Shown piece by piece: positions 23,862 to 35,599 of a stretch of DNA of 64,000 nucleotides. The stretch's first letter is position 1. Every line of letters starts with the position of its first letter. Source of the stretch: Balanoglossus misakiensis (lineage: Eukaryota; Hemichordata). Both the position numbers and the translations under genes were made by a program. The notes below the pieces were generated by a model that saw only the letters and a program-made list of their open reading frames with translations, searched no databases and was not told the origin of the DNA. Location: assembly GCA_040954595.2 (NCBI GenBank), contig CM082595.2, positions 9,238,001 through 9,302,000 of the forward strand, written 5' to 3'.

Positions 23862-24655
23862 CCCTCTGGTCACAGGAGCATCATCTGGCGTCGTTACAGG
23901 TTTAAGTTCATCCCTCCAGTACAGTATAAGGTGGCGGCGTCGTTACAAGTATTAAGTTCATCTCTCCAGTACAGTATTAGGTGGCGGCGGCGTTACAAGT
24001 ATTAACTTCATCTCTCCAGTACAGTATTAGGTGGCGGCGTCGTTACAAGTATTAACTTCATCTCTCCAGTACAGTATTAGGTGGCGGCGTCGTTACAAGT
24101 TTAAGTTCATCCCTCCAGTACAGTATTAGGTGGCGGCGTCGTTACAAGTATTAACTTCATCTCTCCAGTACAGTATTAGGTGGCGGCGTCGTTACAAGTA
24201 TTAACTTCATCTCTCCAGTACAGTATTAGGTGGCGGCGTCGTTACAAGTATTAACTTCATCTCTCCAGTACAGTATTAGGTGGCGGCGTCGTTACAAGTA
24301 TTAACTTCATCTCTCCAGTACAGTATTAGGTGGCGGCGTCGTTACAAGTATTAAGTTCATCTCTCCAGTACAGTATTAGGTGGCGGCGTCGTTACAAGTA
24401 TTAACTTCATCTCTCCAGTACAGTATTAGGTGGCGGCGTCGTTACAAGTATTAACTTCATCTCTCCAGTACAGTATTAGGTGGCGGCGTCGTTACAAGTA
24501 TTAACTTCATCTCTCCAGTACAGTATTAGGTGGCGGCGTCGTTACAAGTATTAACTTCATCTCTCCAGTACAGTATTAGGTGGCGGCGTCGTTACAAGTT
24601 TAAGTTCATACCTCCAGTACAGTATTAGGTGGCGACGTCGTTACAAATATTACAC
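23862..24655. repeat. 50 bp GC-rich minisatellite, about 16 copies
   Basis: The unit contains TTCATCTCTCCAGTACAGTA followed by TTAGGTGGCGGCGTCGTTAC, with a period of 50 bp (one or two units of 49). The outermost units are diverged (CCCTCTGGTCACAGG on the left, CATACCTCC and GGCGACG on the right) while the central ones are nearly identical. It is much more GC-rich than its surroundings and contains CpG-rich GGCGGCGTCG in each unit. No function is assigned. Confidence 0.92.
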
Positions 24656-24750
24656 TCCCTCCAGCAGCAGTGTTACCAAAGAACCTAATGTAAAAAAAGA
24701 ATAAAATTATTTTAATAATCTGATTAGGTCAAGTCATCATATTGATAAAG
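24640..24750. repeat. Right flanking copy around the 50 bp minisatellite
   Basis: ACTCCCTCCAGCAG, then GTTACCAAAGAACCTAATG, an A-run and AATCTGATTAGGTCAAGTCA parallels the left flank at 23760-23850. The relation is about 70-75 percent by eye. Confidence 0.55.
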
Positions 24751-24794
24751 AAAACGACAAGAAGAAATCATTTAAAAATTAACGCTGCCAGCAC

Positions 24795-25010
24795 CATTGG
24801 TTGGGCCCAAACAGTTCCCATGGTTACCAGGGTATGCCAAGGCTGTATTCTGCTGTGAATACCAAGATATATGAAAGCTGGTCAAAGGTTACCCCAAGGT
24901 CATTGAAAATCGCAAAAAATAGCGTCAAGGACACTGTGGTCTCATTTAGTGATTACACTAGAAAAAGTCTACACAGGAGTACAGACAGACAGACACACAC
25001 ATAGAGAGGC
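24795..25010 (+). repeat. Dispersed-repeat fragment with an ACAGACAG tail
   Basis: Sequence with TGGTTACCAGGGTATGCC, CAAGGTCATTGAAAATCG and AGTGATTACACTAGAAAAAG leads into ACAGACAGACAGACACACAC. Other dispersed repeats here end in the same kind of short tandem before their terminus. I cannot name the family. Confidence 0.4.
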
Positions 25011-25424
25011 AATAAAATATGATGCCCCCCCCAGCCCCGAAAACATCTTGATCTTATGTATGCTGGCCTGGTACAATAGACAAACCAGCCAATTAATGAA
25101 AATTTTGTACAAATACAGAGCTCAAAGTTGCATTTTAGTGAGCCCAAAAGCAAATTAACTCAATGTTATGACAAATTTTACTTTTGCCACTCAAAGTTTG
25201 CATCGGTGGGGTGGGATGGCAAGTACTCTTCCCTGATACAATAGACAAACCAGCCAATAAATGAAATGAGGTGAAGAATGAAGGTGAAGAATGAATAACT
25301 TTATTTGATTCCATTATCTAAACAAACACATCCAATTAACTTCCTACTCAAATTTCAAAGTAATCAGTCATAGGTTTTGTAAATCATCATGAGAAATCAC
25401 CCTGAAACCAAATCAAATCAAAAA
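25011..25424. other. No gene seen; mixed dispersed-repeat sequence
   Basis: The segment contains a C-run (GCCCCCCCCAGCCCC), two occurrences of ACAATAGACAAACCAGCCAAT about 180 bp apart, and then sequence of the AT-rich family into which the LINE at 25425 inserted (CATCATGAGAAATCACCCTG, compare 26096). Confidence 0.45.
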
Positions 25425-25723
25425 TCATATAAGCCTAGTCGGGCTCTGCGCTCCAGCTCAAGGAACCAGTTGTGTGTACCAAAGTACAGACTCAAAACAT
25501 ATGGTGGATGTGCCTTTTCCCTTGTCGCGCCACAACTTTGGAATTCTCTGCCATCTGACATTCAACAGGCTTCTAGTCTCAACATTTTCAAACAAAAACT
25601 CAAGACATTTCTATTTGTCAAAGCCTACGAACACTGATGTTATACTTTCAGCGCCTTTGGAAATAACATTGTTATTGATTCTGGCGCTTTATAAATGTTT
25701 GTTTTGATTTGATTTGATTTGAT
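25425..25723 (+). pseudogene. 5'-truncated LINE (CR1/L2-like): reverse transcriptase C-terminus and 3' tail
   Basis: An open frame ending at 25637 encodes the conserved extreme C-terminus of jockey/CR1/L2-type reverse transcriptases: SRALRSSSRNQLCVPKYR, then YGGCAFSLVAPQLWNSLP, DIQQ, and FKQKLKTFLF. After the stop comes a short 3' region with GGCGCTTTATAAATGTTTG and a terminal (TTTGA)n run, the normal 3' end for this class, where target-primed reverse transcription starts. The 5' boundary lies in AT-rich family sequence and resembles the target ACCAAATCAAATC. It lacks the endonuclease and the catalytic domain, so this is a dead 5' truncation. A related but longer fragment lies on the minus strand at 51021-51893. 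Confidence 0.8.
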
Positions 25724-26130
25724 CCCCCAAAAATATACTATTCAATTCATCAAGTTGATTTGAAAAACATACATGCAAATCTTACTTGAGCTACCCCTAA
25801 CATGACTAACAAATTTTAAAGCAATGGAACAAGCGGTTTTAGAGAAAAAAAATTAATTAAACAAGGCTGAAATTGCTCCAAAATTATCAATATGCAAATT
25901 TTGCAACATTTCAACAAAAGTATTGTAACTCATATCACCTACATGAAGCTTCATACTAAATTTTTTTACCACAAATGAGGAAAAAGGCAAAAAATGCATA
26001 AAATAGAACATTCAAACTATTAGTTAAAAAAATACAGGATTGTATGTGGTTGACATAAGGTACTTGCATACCAATTGTCAAATCAATCTGTAAATTATCA
26101 TGAGAACAAACCCTGAAACCTTCAAATCAA
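25724..26130 (+). repeat. AT-rich dispersed family, partial copy
   Basis: It is nearly collinear with 26813-27210: AATATACTATTCAATTCATC, CAAATCTTACTTG-GCTACC, GCTCCAAAATTAT, GAAGCTTCATACTAAATTT and TACAGGA-TGTATGTGGTTGA. The family recurs throughout 25.7-39.6 kb. No stable coding frame exists. Confidence 0.75.
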
Positions 26131-26800
26131 ATTTCAAAGCAGTGGGGGTAAAGGGGGCACAGTACGATATTTTACCCACAACTCTCCATGATTTGTATCA
26201 TCGAGATTGTCCATTTAATTACTTTCTGTTTTAGATACTAACAATGATATGAAGTACATATAACTGTATTAAGATTTATCTAGAAAAAGTATGTTGAGGA
26301 ATTAGAGTGAAAATTTCAAAATCAAGATTTAAAAGCCATAGAAATCAAAGTATTCATTCATGTACGTCAAATGTCACACTTAGGAGGAAAGAAGCAATGA
26401 CTAACTGAGGTGGCCAGTCTCTGTTGAAAGTTAACATGTAAATTTCCATTGTTCTGTCTATAGAAAAAAATCAATATCGTTTTGTTTGATTAAACAAGTG
26501 TTTCAAGTGTCCCTGTTTTACTTCAAACTTTTTTGTATCGGCTGGCTATGCAATTGCTTATTTTATAAAATTTGTATCTCCTCTTTCAATAATGCATGAT
26601 TTTGTTTATCATTTGAAATGGTAATTGACAATAAGATTCGCCTTTAAAGCATGCTCTCAAAATTTGTATTAGTGGTCTACAATTTTCTCTACACATGTGA
26701 ACTTTGCCTGGTTTGACCGAGTAATCTCTGGTTGTACAAACCAGAGTGATTCATGGGATATTTCACGTACTGTGGGGGGTTCTGAGAAGAGTTTTGACCG
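26131..26800. other. No gene seen; AT-rich sequence
   Basis: Only a small hairpin (CTCTGGTT-GTACA-AACCAGAG at about 26727-26747) stands out. No exon or RNA gene is recognised. Confidence 0.5.
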
Positions 26801-27260
26801 AAAATGGCAAAAATCATCCCAAAAATATACTATTCAATTCATCAAGTTGATTTGAAAAACATACATGCAAATCTTACTTGGGCTACCCCTAATATGACTA
26901 ACAAATTTCAAAGCAATGTAACAACCGGTTTAAAAAAAAAATTCAAAAACGGCCGAAATTGCTCCAAAATTATGAATATGCAAATTTTGCAACATTTTAA
27001 CAAAAGTATGATAACTCATATCACCTATATGAAGCTTCATACTAAATTTCAAAGAAGTCGTCTCATCAATTTTAGAAAAGTAGATGTTTTACCAAAAATG
27101 AGGAAAAAGGCAAAAAATGCATAAAAATAGAACATTCAAACTATTCAAAATACAGGACTGTATGTGGTTGACATAAGGTACTTGCATACCAATTGTCAAA
27201 TCAATCTGACCAGTGGTTTTGACCAATTTCAAATTTTCCCAGCTAATTTGCATTTATTTA
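26801..27260 (+). repeat. AT-rich dispersed family, partial copy
   Basis: This is a second close copy of the 25724-26130 sequence that adds the downstream block TTTTGACCAATTTC and AGCTAATTTGCAT seen in other family members (29790, 32070, 32540, 38880, 39400). The open frame here reads random basic sequence and is not treated as a gene. Confidence 0.75.
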
Positions 27261-27554
27261 ACAATTTCAACTGAATATGGCTGCCAGGTCAAATGACTGA
27301 TTTGAATTTCAAGGTGCACACTCATTGGCAAGGACAACTGTGACAAATTCAAGAAGCATAGGTGTGGCAGGTTTTCAGAGCAAGGTGTAAAAAATATCCA
27401 GGGAATGGGGCCCAAGCTCCTAAAAACCCAGCACAATACCAATAGGGACTCATATTACTAACAAAGTGTAAGCCTGTAATAAGTCAAAAGCTGCACATCT
27501 TTTTACCACCTCGTGCCAGTACTAAGCAATAAGACTTTTTATAGAGTTGTTTAA
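27261..27554. other. No gene seen
   Basis: The stretch between the AT-rich repeat and the 733 bp TTAA element shows no recognisable exon or repeat. Confidence 0.45.
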
Positions 27555-28287
27555 GGTGGCACTGCATGAAACCGTCGAGACTTTTTCAGAGGCCTATTTC
27601 TCATCAAAGACAAAGTTTAAACCCCCATAAACCATATATATTCTGGAAGCTGAGATTTTGAACTTTTGTTTGAGTTGCAAATATTATTGATCCCCGGAAA
27701 TGGTGGCGATTTTGGGCGAAAAAACCCATTTTTTTATATTATGTCATGAAATTTAAAATAGGTAAAAAAGTTGACCATGCATCATGCATCTTAATATGTC
27801 ATTCGAAACTAAAGTACACGTGCAAAAAAACGCTAATTTTGTTTTGCGTTATCTGCTTCCATTGAGGAGTAACAGCGTTTGAAAGTTAGATTTTCTGAAA
27901 ATTTGATCAAATTCACGGTGAGTTGTATTGAATCAGAGTTTATTCCCGCTAGGGACACTTTATCGACATACAAAACTAGCGTTTTGTTGGATGGGTCATA
28001 CACAATTCCCTGTCAAAATTTGAGCAAATTCGGCCAATGCAGGGCGAAGCTATTTTAGTCCGAAGTTGTCAAAAGCAGCGAAAATGCAAACCGAGAAAAA
28101 CGGCCATTTGCATTGTTGACACCTATTTGTTAAGCTGTGAACTCATTCAGAAAAGTGCTATTTGGGGGTGATTGTGCACCATTTCCGCCAAGACGTATTA
28201 GTCAGGATGTGGGTGAGTATTAGGCCTACCGATTTATGTAAAAAAGTAAAATTTGGCAAAAATCACAACTTTTCATGCAATGCCACC
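27555..28287. mobile_element. 733 bp non-autonomous TTAA element with ~17 bp inverted ends
   Basis: TTAA at 27551-27554 and 28288-28291 flank an element whose left end GGTGGCACTGCATGAAA is complemented by the right end TTTCATGCAATGCCACC with one mismatch. No transposase-like frame exists inside. TTAA duplication and GG-starting ends suggest mobilisation by a piggyBac-type transposase. The ends are still well paired, so the element is probably not very old. Confidence 0.8.
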
Positions 28288-29600
28288 TTAATTGTCTCTG
28301 CTGATGCCAGAGATTGAAAAAGAATCCTACAAGTTAGGATTTTCAGAAACAATGATAGCTATTTCTATTACTGTTTGTAAACAAAAATGTGATGTTCACC
28401 GCCTTGTTTTCAGAAAGGTATTTACATAAATGTTTTTCCATAGAGTTAACACAGACATTGGCAGCCATCTTGAATTTCAAAAACTGCAACAATATCTCCA
28501 ATGCAACAAATCTGCAAATTGTACTATTTGACACCTGACTTAGGTCAAGGGGTTTCAGAGATGATGACTACTCTTCAGACTTAGACAAAATAATAATGCA
28601 ATATTCAGCGGAATTTCAAAAGCATTGACTAAGATCACCAAGGGACAATTCATACCAAAGATCAAAACAATTAGACGTACCTATTTTAAAGATCATTATG
28701 AAAACTTTACTGATTCGGTTATAATGTAAATAAAAGTAGATCACCCCTGTGGACATGGCAATCAGACATGCATATTCTGACAAGATTTTTTGTTTGTACA
28801 AAAAGGCAACTGTCTCCAAAATACAAAATTACAGATTATGTCACATACCTCAGGGAGATCAATACTAAATTTCAGAGAAAATTTCCCCCCAAATATGCAA
28901 ATTTCACCATATTTTGAAGAAACAACTTGTGTCATACCTAGAAACCTGCATAGTCAAAGTAATCTACGAGCTTAGCTTTTTTCTTCCAAAAACAGCAAAA
29001 AACTTGTTCCAAACTACAAATATGCAGAATTCAACACAATTTGAACACACATTACTTCGCCACCCCAAGAAACCTGCACACCAATTTTAAAAGCACTTGC
29101 GCCAGTGATTTCAGAAAAGAAAAATGTTGACAGACATAGGATGACTGAACATCTATCTACCTGTCAGATAACTTTTGCAGTGCTGAGAGCAGAGCTAGAG
29201 ATTGGTGTTGTCTTTTTACATTTTAAATCATCACACTTTGCTACTCAAAGCTACTATTCTGCTATGCTTGAGAAATGACTTGGGACCATTTTTGGCAAAC
29301 AATAGTCACTAATCTTCCTCAGTTTATAGTACAATGTACCGACACTGTTTTAGTAATGTACTGAAAATGTTCAGACTATTTCTTGTGTCTGCATATGTCT
29401 TTAGTACAGAAGAATAATCTATCCGGTTGTCATTTCTCTGTTTATTCAGAAATAAACTAGTCTGGGTTGCAACAGTAAAAATTTTAAAATATTCATACCC
29501 TTTCTGAAGGATGTTCAAAACCAATACCTATGTGAAGCATTATATCAAATTTGCTGGGTAACTGTGGATTTATAACTTTTGCTAATTACAGTGCTAACTC
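28288..29600. repeat. Degenerate AT-rich dispersed-repeat sequence; no gene seen
   Basis: Weak matches to the AT-rich family (ATACTAAATTTCAGAGAAAA, AATATGCAAATTTCACC, CACACCAATTTTAAAAGC) recur without a clear boundary. I see no exon with credible splice sites. Confidence 0.45.
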
Positions 29601-30250
29601 ACACTGGATGATTCGACGGTAATTTTAGATTCATATGAAGATTTTTTACCAATAATGTTGAAAAATACAAACAAATGCATCAAAAATAGAAAATCAAAAT
29701 TAGCTCAAAACATACAGGACTGTATGAGGTAGGCATAAGGTACTTGCATACCAATTTCCAAATCAATCTGACCAGCAGTTGTTGAATTTTGCGAGTTTTG
29801 ACCAATTTCACATTTTCCAGCTAATTTGCATATATTTGGTAATGACATTTTCATGTTAACAAACTCCAATCTACAGCCCAGCCTGCATCTGCACACCAAA
29901 TATCGAGGTGATATGCACAACGGTTTTCAAGTTTTAGATGTGGACGGACATACAGACATACATCCATACAAACAGACAGACATACTGTAAAACACTTTAT
30001 TTTCGCGAGCAATTAATTTTCGCCAAATACGCGAGAGCCAAAATAACGTGAAAATAAAAAGTCGCGTAAATTGTTTTTGAAGATAACGATGCAGTGAATG
30101 AAATAAGAGAACGCGAAAATTAATACTCGCGAAACAGTGGCCTCTCTCGATATCGCGAAAAATTTAACTCGCGAAAATACAGTACATCCATACATAAATA
30201 CAGACGCAACTGATTCCATAAGGCCCATGGTACATACCATATGGGACCTA
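29601..30250 (+). repeat. AT-rich dispersed family copy with terminal hairpin
   Basis: The copy contains the family blocks ACATACAGGACTGTATGAGG, CATAAGGTACTTGCATACCA, CAGCTAATTTGCATAT and CTGCATCTGCACACCAAATA, then a GACATACAGACATACATCC microsatellite. It ends in a hairpin (30221-30249) AGGCCCAT...ATGGGACCT followed by AAA. It is interrupted by a TACTGT MITE at 29983-30184. Confidence 0.7.
29983..30184 (+). mobile_element. TACTGT...ACAGTA palindromic MITE (202 bp), nested
   Basis: It begins TACTGTAAAACACTTTATTT and ends CGCGAAAATACAGTA, with multiple internal CGCGAAAA/TTTTCGCG arms, so most of the element can fold back. It sits inside the ACATACAT microsatellite of an AT-rich family copy and therefore inserted after it. 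A reverse-oriented, older copy is at 1552-1750. Confidence 0.8.
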
Positions 30251-30479
30251 AAAACTGCAGAAGCTACACAAAACATTAATACTGAAAACATGGCAAACAG
30301 TTGTTGCTAACGGGGTTTTAAATCTCCCTTATAGATATTTTTGAACTCCCAATTTATGATTATTGACTGTTTGATTGATTAGTTGTTGCACAAATGATAG
30401 TATTATCAAAGTAAATAATATCTGTGAGAAATTTCTTTTCATATTTATTTGAATATGGATAGGGTAAGATGGGGGTTAA
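30251..30479. other. No gene seen
   Basis: This is AT-rich spacer between the hairpin-ended copy and the segmental duplication, with no recognised feature. Confidence 0.45.
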
Positions 30480-31619
30480 ACAAAACTACATTTGTTCAAA
30501 AGTGGCAAAAACACAAATATGCAAAAATCACTATAATTGTACACCATCTTACTTAAATCACTACAAGGAACATTCCTGTCAAAGTTCAAAGCAATCTGAC
30601 AAGCGCTTTCAGACACAGCGAATTTGATAACCATCTACAAATATATTTTTATTTTTTAAACAATTCTTTTACAACACCTTACTTGGGTTACCCCCCTAGG
30701 AATCTGCATTCTGAGCAAAAATTACAAAATTGCTCAAAATTATAAATATACCAATTTCACAACAATTTGCAATTTGAACAAAAACTATGGCTTTCAGAAA
30801 GGAAGATTTTTCTTTACCAATAATGCAGTAAAAGACAAAACAATAAAAATAGAAAATTCATAATATTAGCTCAAAACAAAACATACAGGACTGTATGGCA
30901 TTTATTGACATTTATAAGAATATGGACAGGGTATGATAGGGGGGGGGGAATTATAAATTCCAAGGGGGTCATCAATTTTTTGTCATAGCTTTTTGGGGCC
31001 ATAGAAAAAATAACCTAAAAAGTAGGAAATCCTACGTCCCCCTAAGCTTTCATTCTGGCCAACAACTTTTTATGAAGGCTTCTGCAGTTGTTAAAAACAG
31101 ATTGCCTGCTATGTTAGACTATCAATCTATAGAGGGGATGAAAAATGTCCTTTTGTCAAGTGTCTGGATTTTGATAACTTCAACAGGTAAAAATATATTT
31201 GTAGATGTTTATCAAATTCGCTATGTCTGAAACAGTATGCTTGCAAATGTATTAATATAGTCAGATAATATGAATAGTGAAGATAGCAAAACAAACAGGT
31301 TTATGCTTACAGCCATAACTTCTATTAGTGATGTACATGTTGTACTTAGCAAATAATTGTTATGATCAACTTGGTTTTTATTGCACAAGATCTTTTTATT
31401 GCATCCATGTTTCGTTTCATTATGGATAATAGTCTGTCTAAATAAGTTAACAGGCTTGATGAGGGTTATTTTAAACAGTGTTCTCAAAAAACCTGCAATG
31501 TCATGCCCTATATTTATAAAGTTGAGGAGAGGTTGTATTCCTAGCAGGATGTTGAAATCATTGGAGGACAAACCCTGCCAGTACCAAAAGTTGCTGGGTG
31601 TTATAAATGTTTGAGTAAC

Positions 31620-31642
31620 CCCCCCCCCCCCCCCCCCCTTCC
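31620..31642. repeat. Poly-C/poly-G tract
   Basis: About 18 consecutive C residues follow AGTAACC and precede TTCCCC. Its length is likely to vary between alleles or be misread in assembly. Confidence 0.8.
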
Positions 31643-31679
31643 CCAATAACACAATATATACTAAAACATTTTTACAACA

Positions 31680-32283
31680 TCTTACTCAGTTTACCCTTAG
31701 GAATATGCCTACCAAATCAATCTGGCATGCAGTTTTAAAGAAAAAAAAATGACCAAGAGTGGCAAAAATTGCTCAAAATTAAAATATGCAAATTTTTCAA
31801 CAATTTGAACAAAACTTTGGTTACTCAGACAACCATTAGAAGCTTCATACTAAAATTCAAAGAATGAGGCCTATAACTTTAAGAAATGATGATTTCTTTA
31901 CCAATAATGTGGAATAATACAAAAAATGCATAAAAGATTTTTGGCATAAAAAATTAAAAATCGATAATATTAGCTCAAAACATACAGGACTGTTTGAGGT
32001 AGACATAAGGTACATGCATACTGATTTTCAAATGAATGTGACCAGTGGTTGTTGAGTTTGAGTTTTGACCAATTTCACATTTTCCTAGCTAATTTGCATA
32101 TTTTTGGCAATGACAGCTTCATTTGAACAAACTCCAATCTTCAGCCTGGCCTGCATCTACACACCAAATATCGAGGTCATATGCCCAGTGGTTTTCAAGT
32201 TTGTGATGTGGACGGACATACAGACATACATACATACATCCACCGATATCATAAGGTCCCATGGTAAAGCAAATGGGACCTTA
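31680..32283 (+). repeat. AT-rich dispersed family copy with terminal hairpin
   Basis: It shows the full family order: GCTCAAAATTAAAATATGC, TTAGAAGCTTCATACTAAAA, AAAACATACAGGACTGT, CTAGCTAATTTGCATATTTT, then the GACATACAGACATACATACA microsatellite. It ends in a hairpin (32253-32282) AAGGTCCCAT...ATGGGACCTT. Confidence 0.75.
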
Positions 32284-32777
32284 CAAAACTATGATAACTC
32301 AGATCACCTATGAAGCTTCATACTAAATTTCAAATAAGTCAGCTGATCAATTCCAGAAAAGCAGATTTTCTACCGATAATGTGGAAAGAGACAAAAAATA
32401 CATAAAAAATCGAAAATTCACATTAGCTCACAACATATAGAACTGTGTGAGGTTAACATAACTTACAGGAATACCAATTTTCAATTTTGAAAGCAATTTG
32501 CTCAGTAGTTGTCGAGTTCCCGAGTTTGGACGAATTTGACACTTTCCCAGCTAATTTGCATATTTTGGCAATGACAAGTTCATTTTGACAACTCCCACTT
32601 AATGCCCTGCCTGCATCTCCACACTAAATATCAAGGTCACATGCCAGTGGTTTCCAAGTGTTTGATATTGATAGACATACAGACAAACATCCATACAGAC
32701 ATCCATATATACAGGTGCAACTGATCCCATAAGGTCCCATGGTATAAATACATATACCTGCACCAAATGGGACCTAA
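32284..32777 (+). repeat. AT-rich dispersed family copy with terminal hairpin
   Basis: This is a second copy in the same orientation, abutting the previous one. The end hairpin lies at 32731-32775 (AGGTCCCATGGTAT...AAATGGGACCT), followed by AATAA. It corresponds to 39091-39611 in the duplicated segment. Confidence 0.75.
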
Positions 32778-33349
32778 TAATTCTGATAAAATGCCTACAT
32801 AGTAAGTTTAAAAACCAATTGTACCTTCAACGTCCTTGGACAACAATGGCTAATATTACTTGCCAAGGGCGACTAGAATTTTGGGGGCCTGATGCAATTC
32901 TGATACATGTACTTCATGATTTAGAGATATTGTGAAAATCCTGTCAACCGAATTACAGGGAAATCAGATTTTCCATGTAAAATCATATCACCCAAAAATG
33001 TCAAGTGTCGAAAATAATTTTGAAACAAAAAGTCTACTCAAAATCATACCAAAATTTAAATTTTAAAGCAGTACGTTAGGCAAGCAATTTGAGAATGAAG
33101 AAACTTACAGTACAGTCAGCTGCTTGTGAACAATAGTCATGTAGCTATTTCATCACAAACTTACAATCACTACCATATTACTGTACAAGTTAAAAGGACA
33201 TTGTACCAGCAGAGACATTGCGATCGAGCAATCCCCAAGATATACATGACATGGTCTAATTACAAATATTGAATATGTAAAATAGGTACACAACACTTCC
33301 ATTCTTTCAGTACAGTCAGCTGCTTGTTAACAATAGGCATGTAGCTATT

Positions 33350-33960
33350 TCATCAACACCTTTCAATCATTAACTGGTTTATCTAGTGTCCCATGTCAGG
33401 GGACTTGCCCCCACCCCATGATAACTTTGAGCGGCGACGGTTAAATTTATCCTCCCCAACATACTGGTAGTTGAGTTAATTTGCTTTTGCCGGGTTCATA
33501 AAAATGCAGCTTTGAGCTCTGTATTTTATAAAATTTTCTTACGTGGGAGGGGGACACCCCTTCCCACACCCACCCCCTTCAATTCCCGGTTTACAATGTC
33601 TCCCAACACAGAATACAAATACTTAAAAAATAAAAACCATGTTCAGTTTTAATACCCACTGATGAGGGGAAACATCAGTTTCAAAGTCTTTTCATGGGAG
33701 CGCTGTTTTTCTTTTTTACAAGATAGATAAGTGATGTGTTTTGCTCTGTGAAAGAAAATGGGGGGGGGGGGATTTTAAAATTTTGGCAGTTCAGAAGGGG
33801 GTGGGGGATTTGAAAATATTTCGGGTTGTGTACAGGGGGGGGGGGGGGGGCATGTGAAAATTAGCAGTAAAAAAATTGAATTTCCCCCCCCCATCCAGAG
33901 GTGTTTGTGAATGGAGCCTAAGCTAAAGCTAAAGTGATAATGGGTCATAACAGACAAAAT
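33350..33960. other. Insertion specific to duplication copy 1, with long G tracts
   Basis: This part of copy 1 has no counterpart in copy 2. It contains several G runs (about 33760-33772 and 33833-33850) and C runs (33883-33892), enough for strand-asymmetric G-quadruplex potential. I see no credible gene. Confidence 0.5.
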
Positions 33961-34349
33961 AACAAAATGTGAAAAACATTTAATGAGTTTAATATGCTAA
34001 CTACGGAGACAGACATGTTTGACCAAAGCATGAAATACACAAAATGTATCATTTCTTCCACCTCTTACTACAGTGGGTTGTAGACTTTTCGCCCAGAATG
34101 CAATGTGATTTGACCCCCTAGCGCAAAGTGAAAACCTATTTAAGGCAGCCAGAATTTTCTGCGTAGTATGACGGAAACATTTGTAAAGTCATGGCTAGCG
34201 TGGGCTGGTAAGTTTATATGGGGCTCTCCATGATAACCAGTTGTGGCTTACCACCACCATAATTTTGAAAGGGCGACTTCACTATTTGATGGGAAAAGGT
34301 AGCCTTTACAAACAAGCTATGGAGCATGTATACAGCAAGTTGTGCTTAC

Positions 34350-34422
34350 CGGAAAGCGGTCTTGGATCAGGCCTAGGTATTCTCTTCCTCCTCCGGCATA
34401 CGTTGAAATGCTGTGTTTAAGA
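34350..34422 (-). CDS. Candidate 73 bp mini-exon B (duplication copy 1), unknown gene
   Basis: Read on the minus strand, TTTGATTCACAG precedes and GTAAGC follows a 73 bp segment. It is open in only one frame (phase 2 in, phase 0 out) and encodes about 24 residues including AGGGREYLGLIQDRFP. The segment is identical base for base in the duplicated copy (41085-41157). A related exon-like unit with similar splice-site surroundings lies at 35600-35674. I do not recognise the product. Support is limited to splice consensus, open frame and conservation between copies. It could equally be a repeat with chance splice sites. Confidence 0.3.
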
Positions 34423-35599
34423 CTGTGAATCAAATATATGCTTATCAATTAGTAACCAATCAACCTTGCTTTAGAATTATTTGGGCCATACTAATTAGTG
34501 AAAATATGCAAAACATGGTATAATATAGGGTCAGACTGTGCTGCGATAATGTACGTGGAATACGAATCAGAGAAATCTGTAACAGCGATCTTGAAACTCC
34601 ATTTACATCAGTACTGCAGTAAAGTGGTCCACATGGGTATACCACAAACATGGCAGTTAGGTGACAAGTGAAACTGACATCATATCTGTAAACGACAGGT
34701 GTACACACACTTTGACATCTACGTAACACTGTACAATGATTTCTTAATGTTTGTTGTGAAAATGAAACTTACATTTGATCCACCTCACTTTTCATACAAC
34801 TGATTAGCGCAAGAATGTAAATTGTTGGCAATTATAAAACATTTATTTTACTATAGAAAAGTAAGCCTTTACATTTAAACTTTGAATATCAGTATACTAA
34901 AATGTTTCAAACGTGGCTGTCAGTATATCTCATGGCATGGTGGCAGAAGTACATGTTGTTACCAGGGAAGACACATTGAACATAGACAAGCGCACTAGTC
35001 GCTTGGTGATTTTTCATCTAGATTCTCAAAACTTTCTGTGCATTTGGTAGCTTTGAGCAAGTTTCTGGTACTGAGCTGAGTTTCGAATTTGGAACTGGGC
35101 TGCTTTGGCTTTGATTACCATGGGCCAATATGATCTTATGCACACATTTTTGAAAAAAACTCCAGCCTGTTTGTGTCGTGATCTATATTTTTCTTTGTGG
35201 CCTAAGGTATTGTTTTATTTCACTATAAACAACATTACTTTCCTTCATGTGTCTATATATAATAATAGATCTCTTAGCCAGTTTGATGAAGCATAGTGTT
35301 GGACTAGCACACTTTCAGCCAAAATTACGGTATCTCCCCGTGTATTGGTATGGGAGTAATTTCTAGCTATATGGTTAAGGAAATGCATCCAAATTTAATT
35401 TATGCTTCACATGAAGATTTGAACTTGACCATTTAATTCATGTCATCACGATCATATCACAGGCAATCGAGGCTAGAATTCGAAGGAAAAAAGTATTGAT
35501 AACTGGAAGGTGTAAATTAGTTCGTAGACATACATTGTTTCCTATTGTTTCGGTTGTGCCACGCCCGATAAAAGCAAATATACAGCAAGTCATGCTTAC

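Noticed and set aside
3532-24655. CRISPR-like direct repeats
   Set aside because: Units are contiguous with no unique spacers, and the setting is an animal genome.
33775-33957. Short proline-rich minus-strand frame
   Set aside because: It is produced by G homopolymer runs read as CCC codons.
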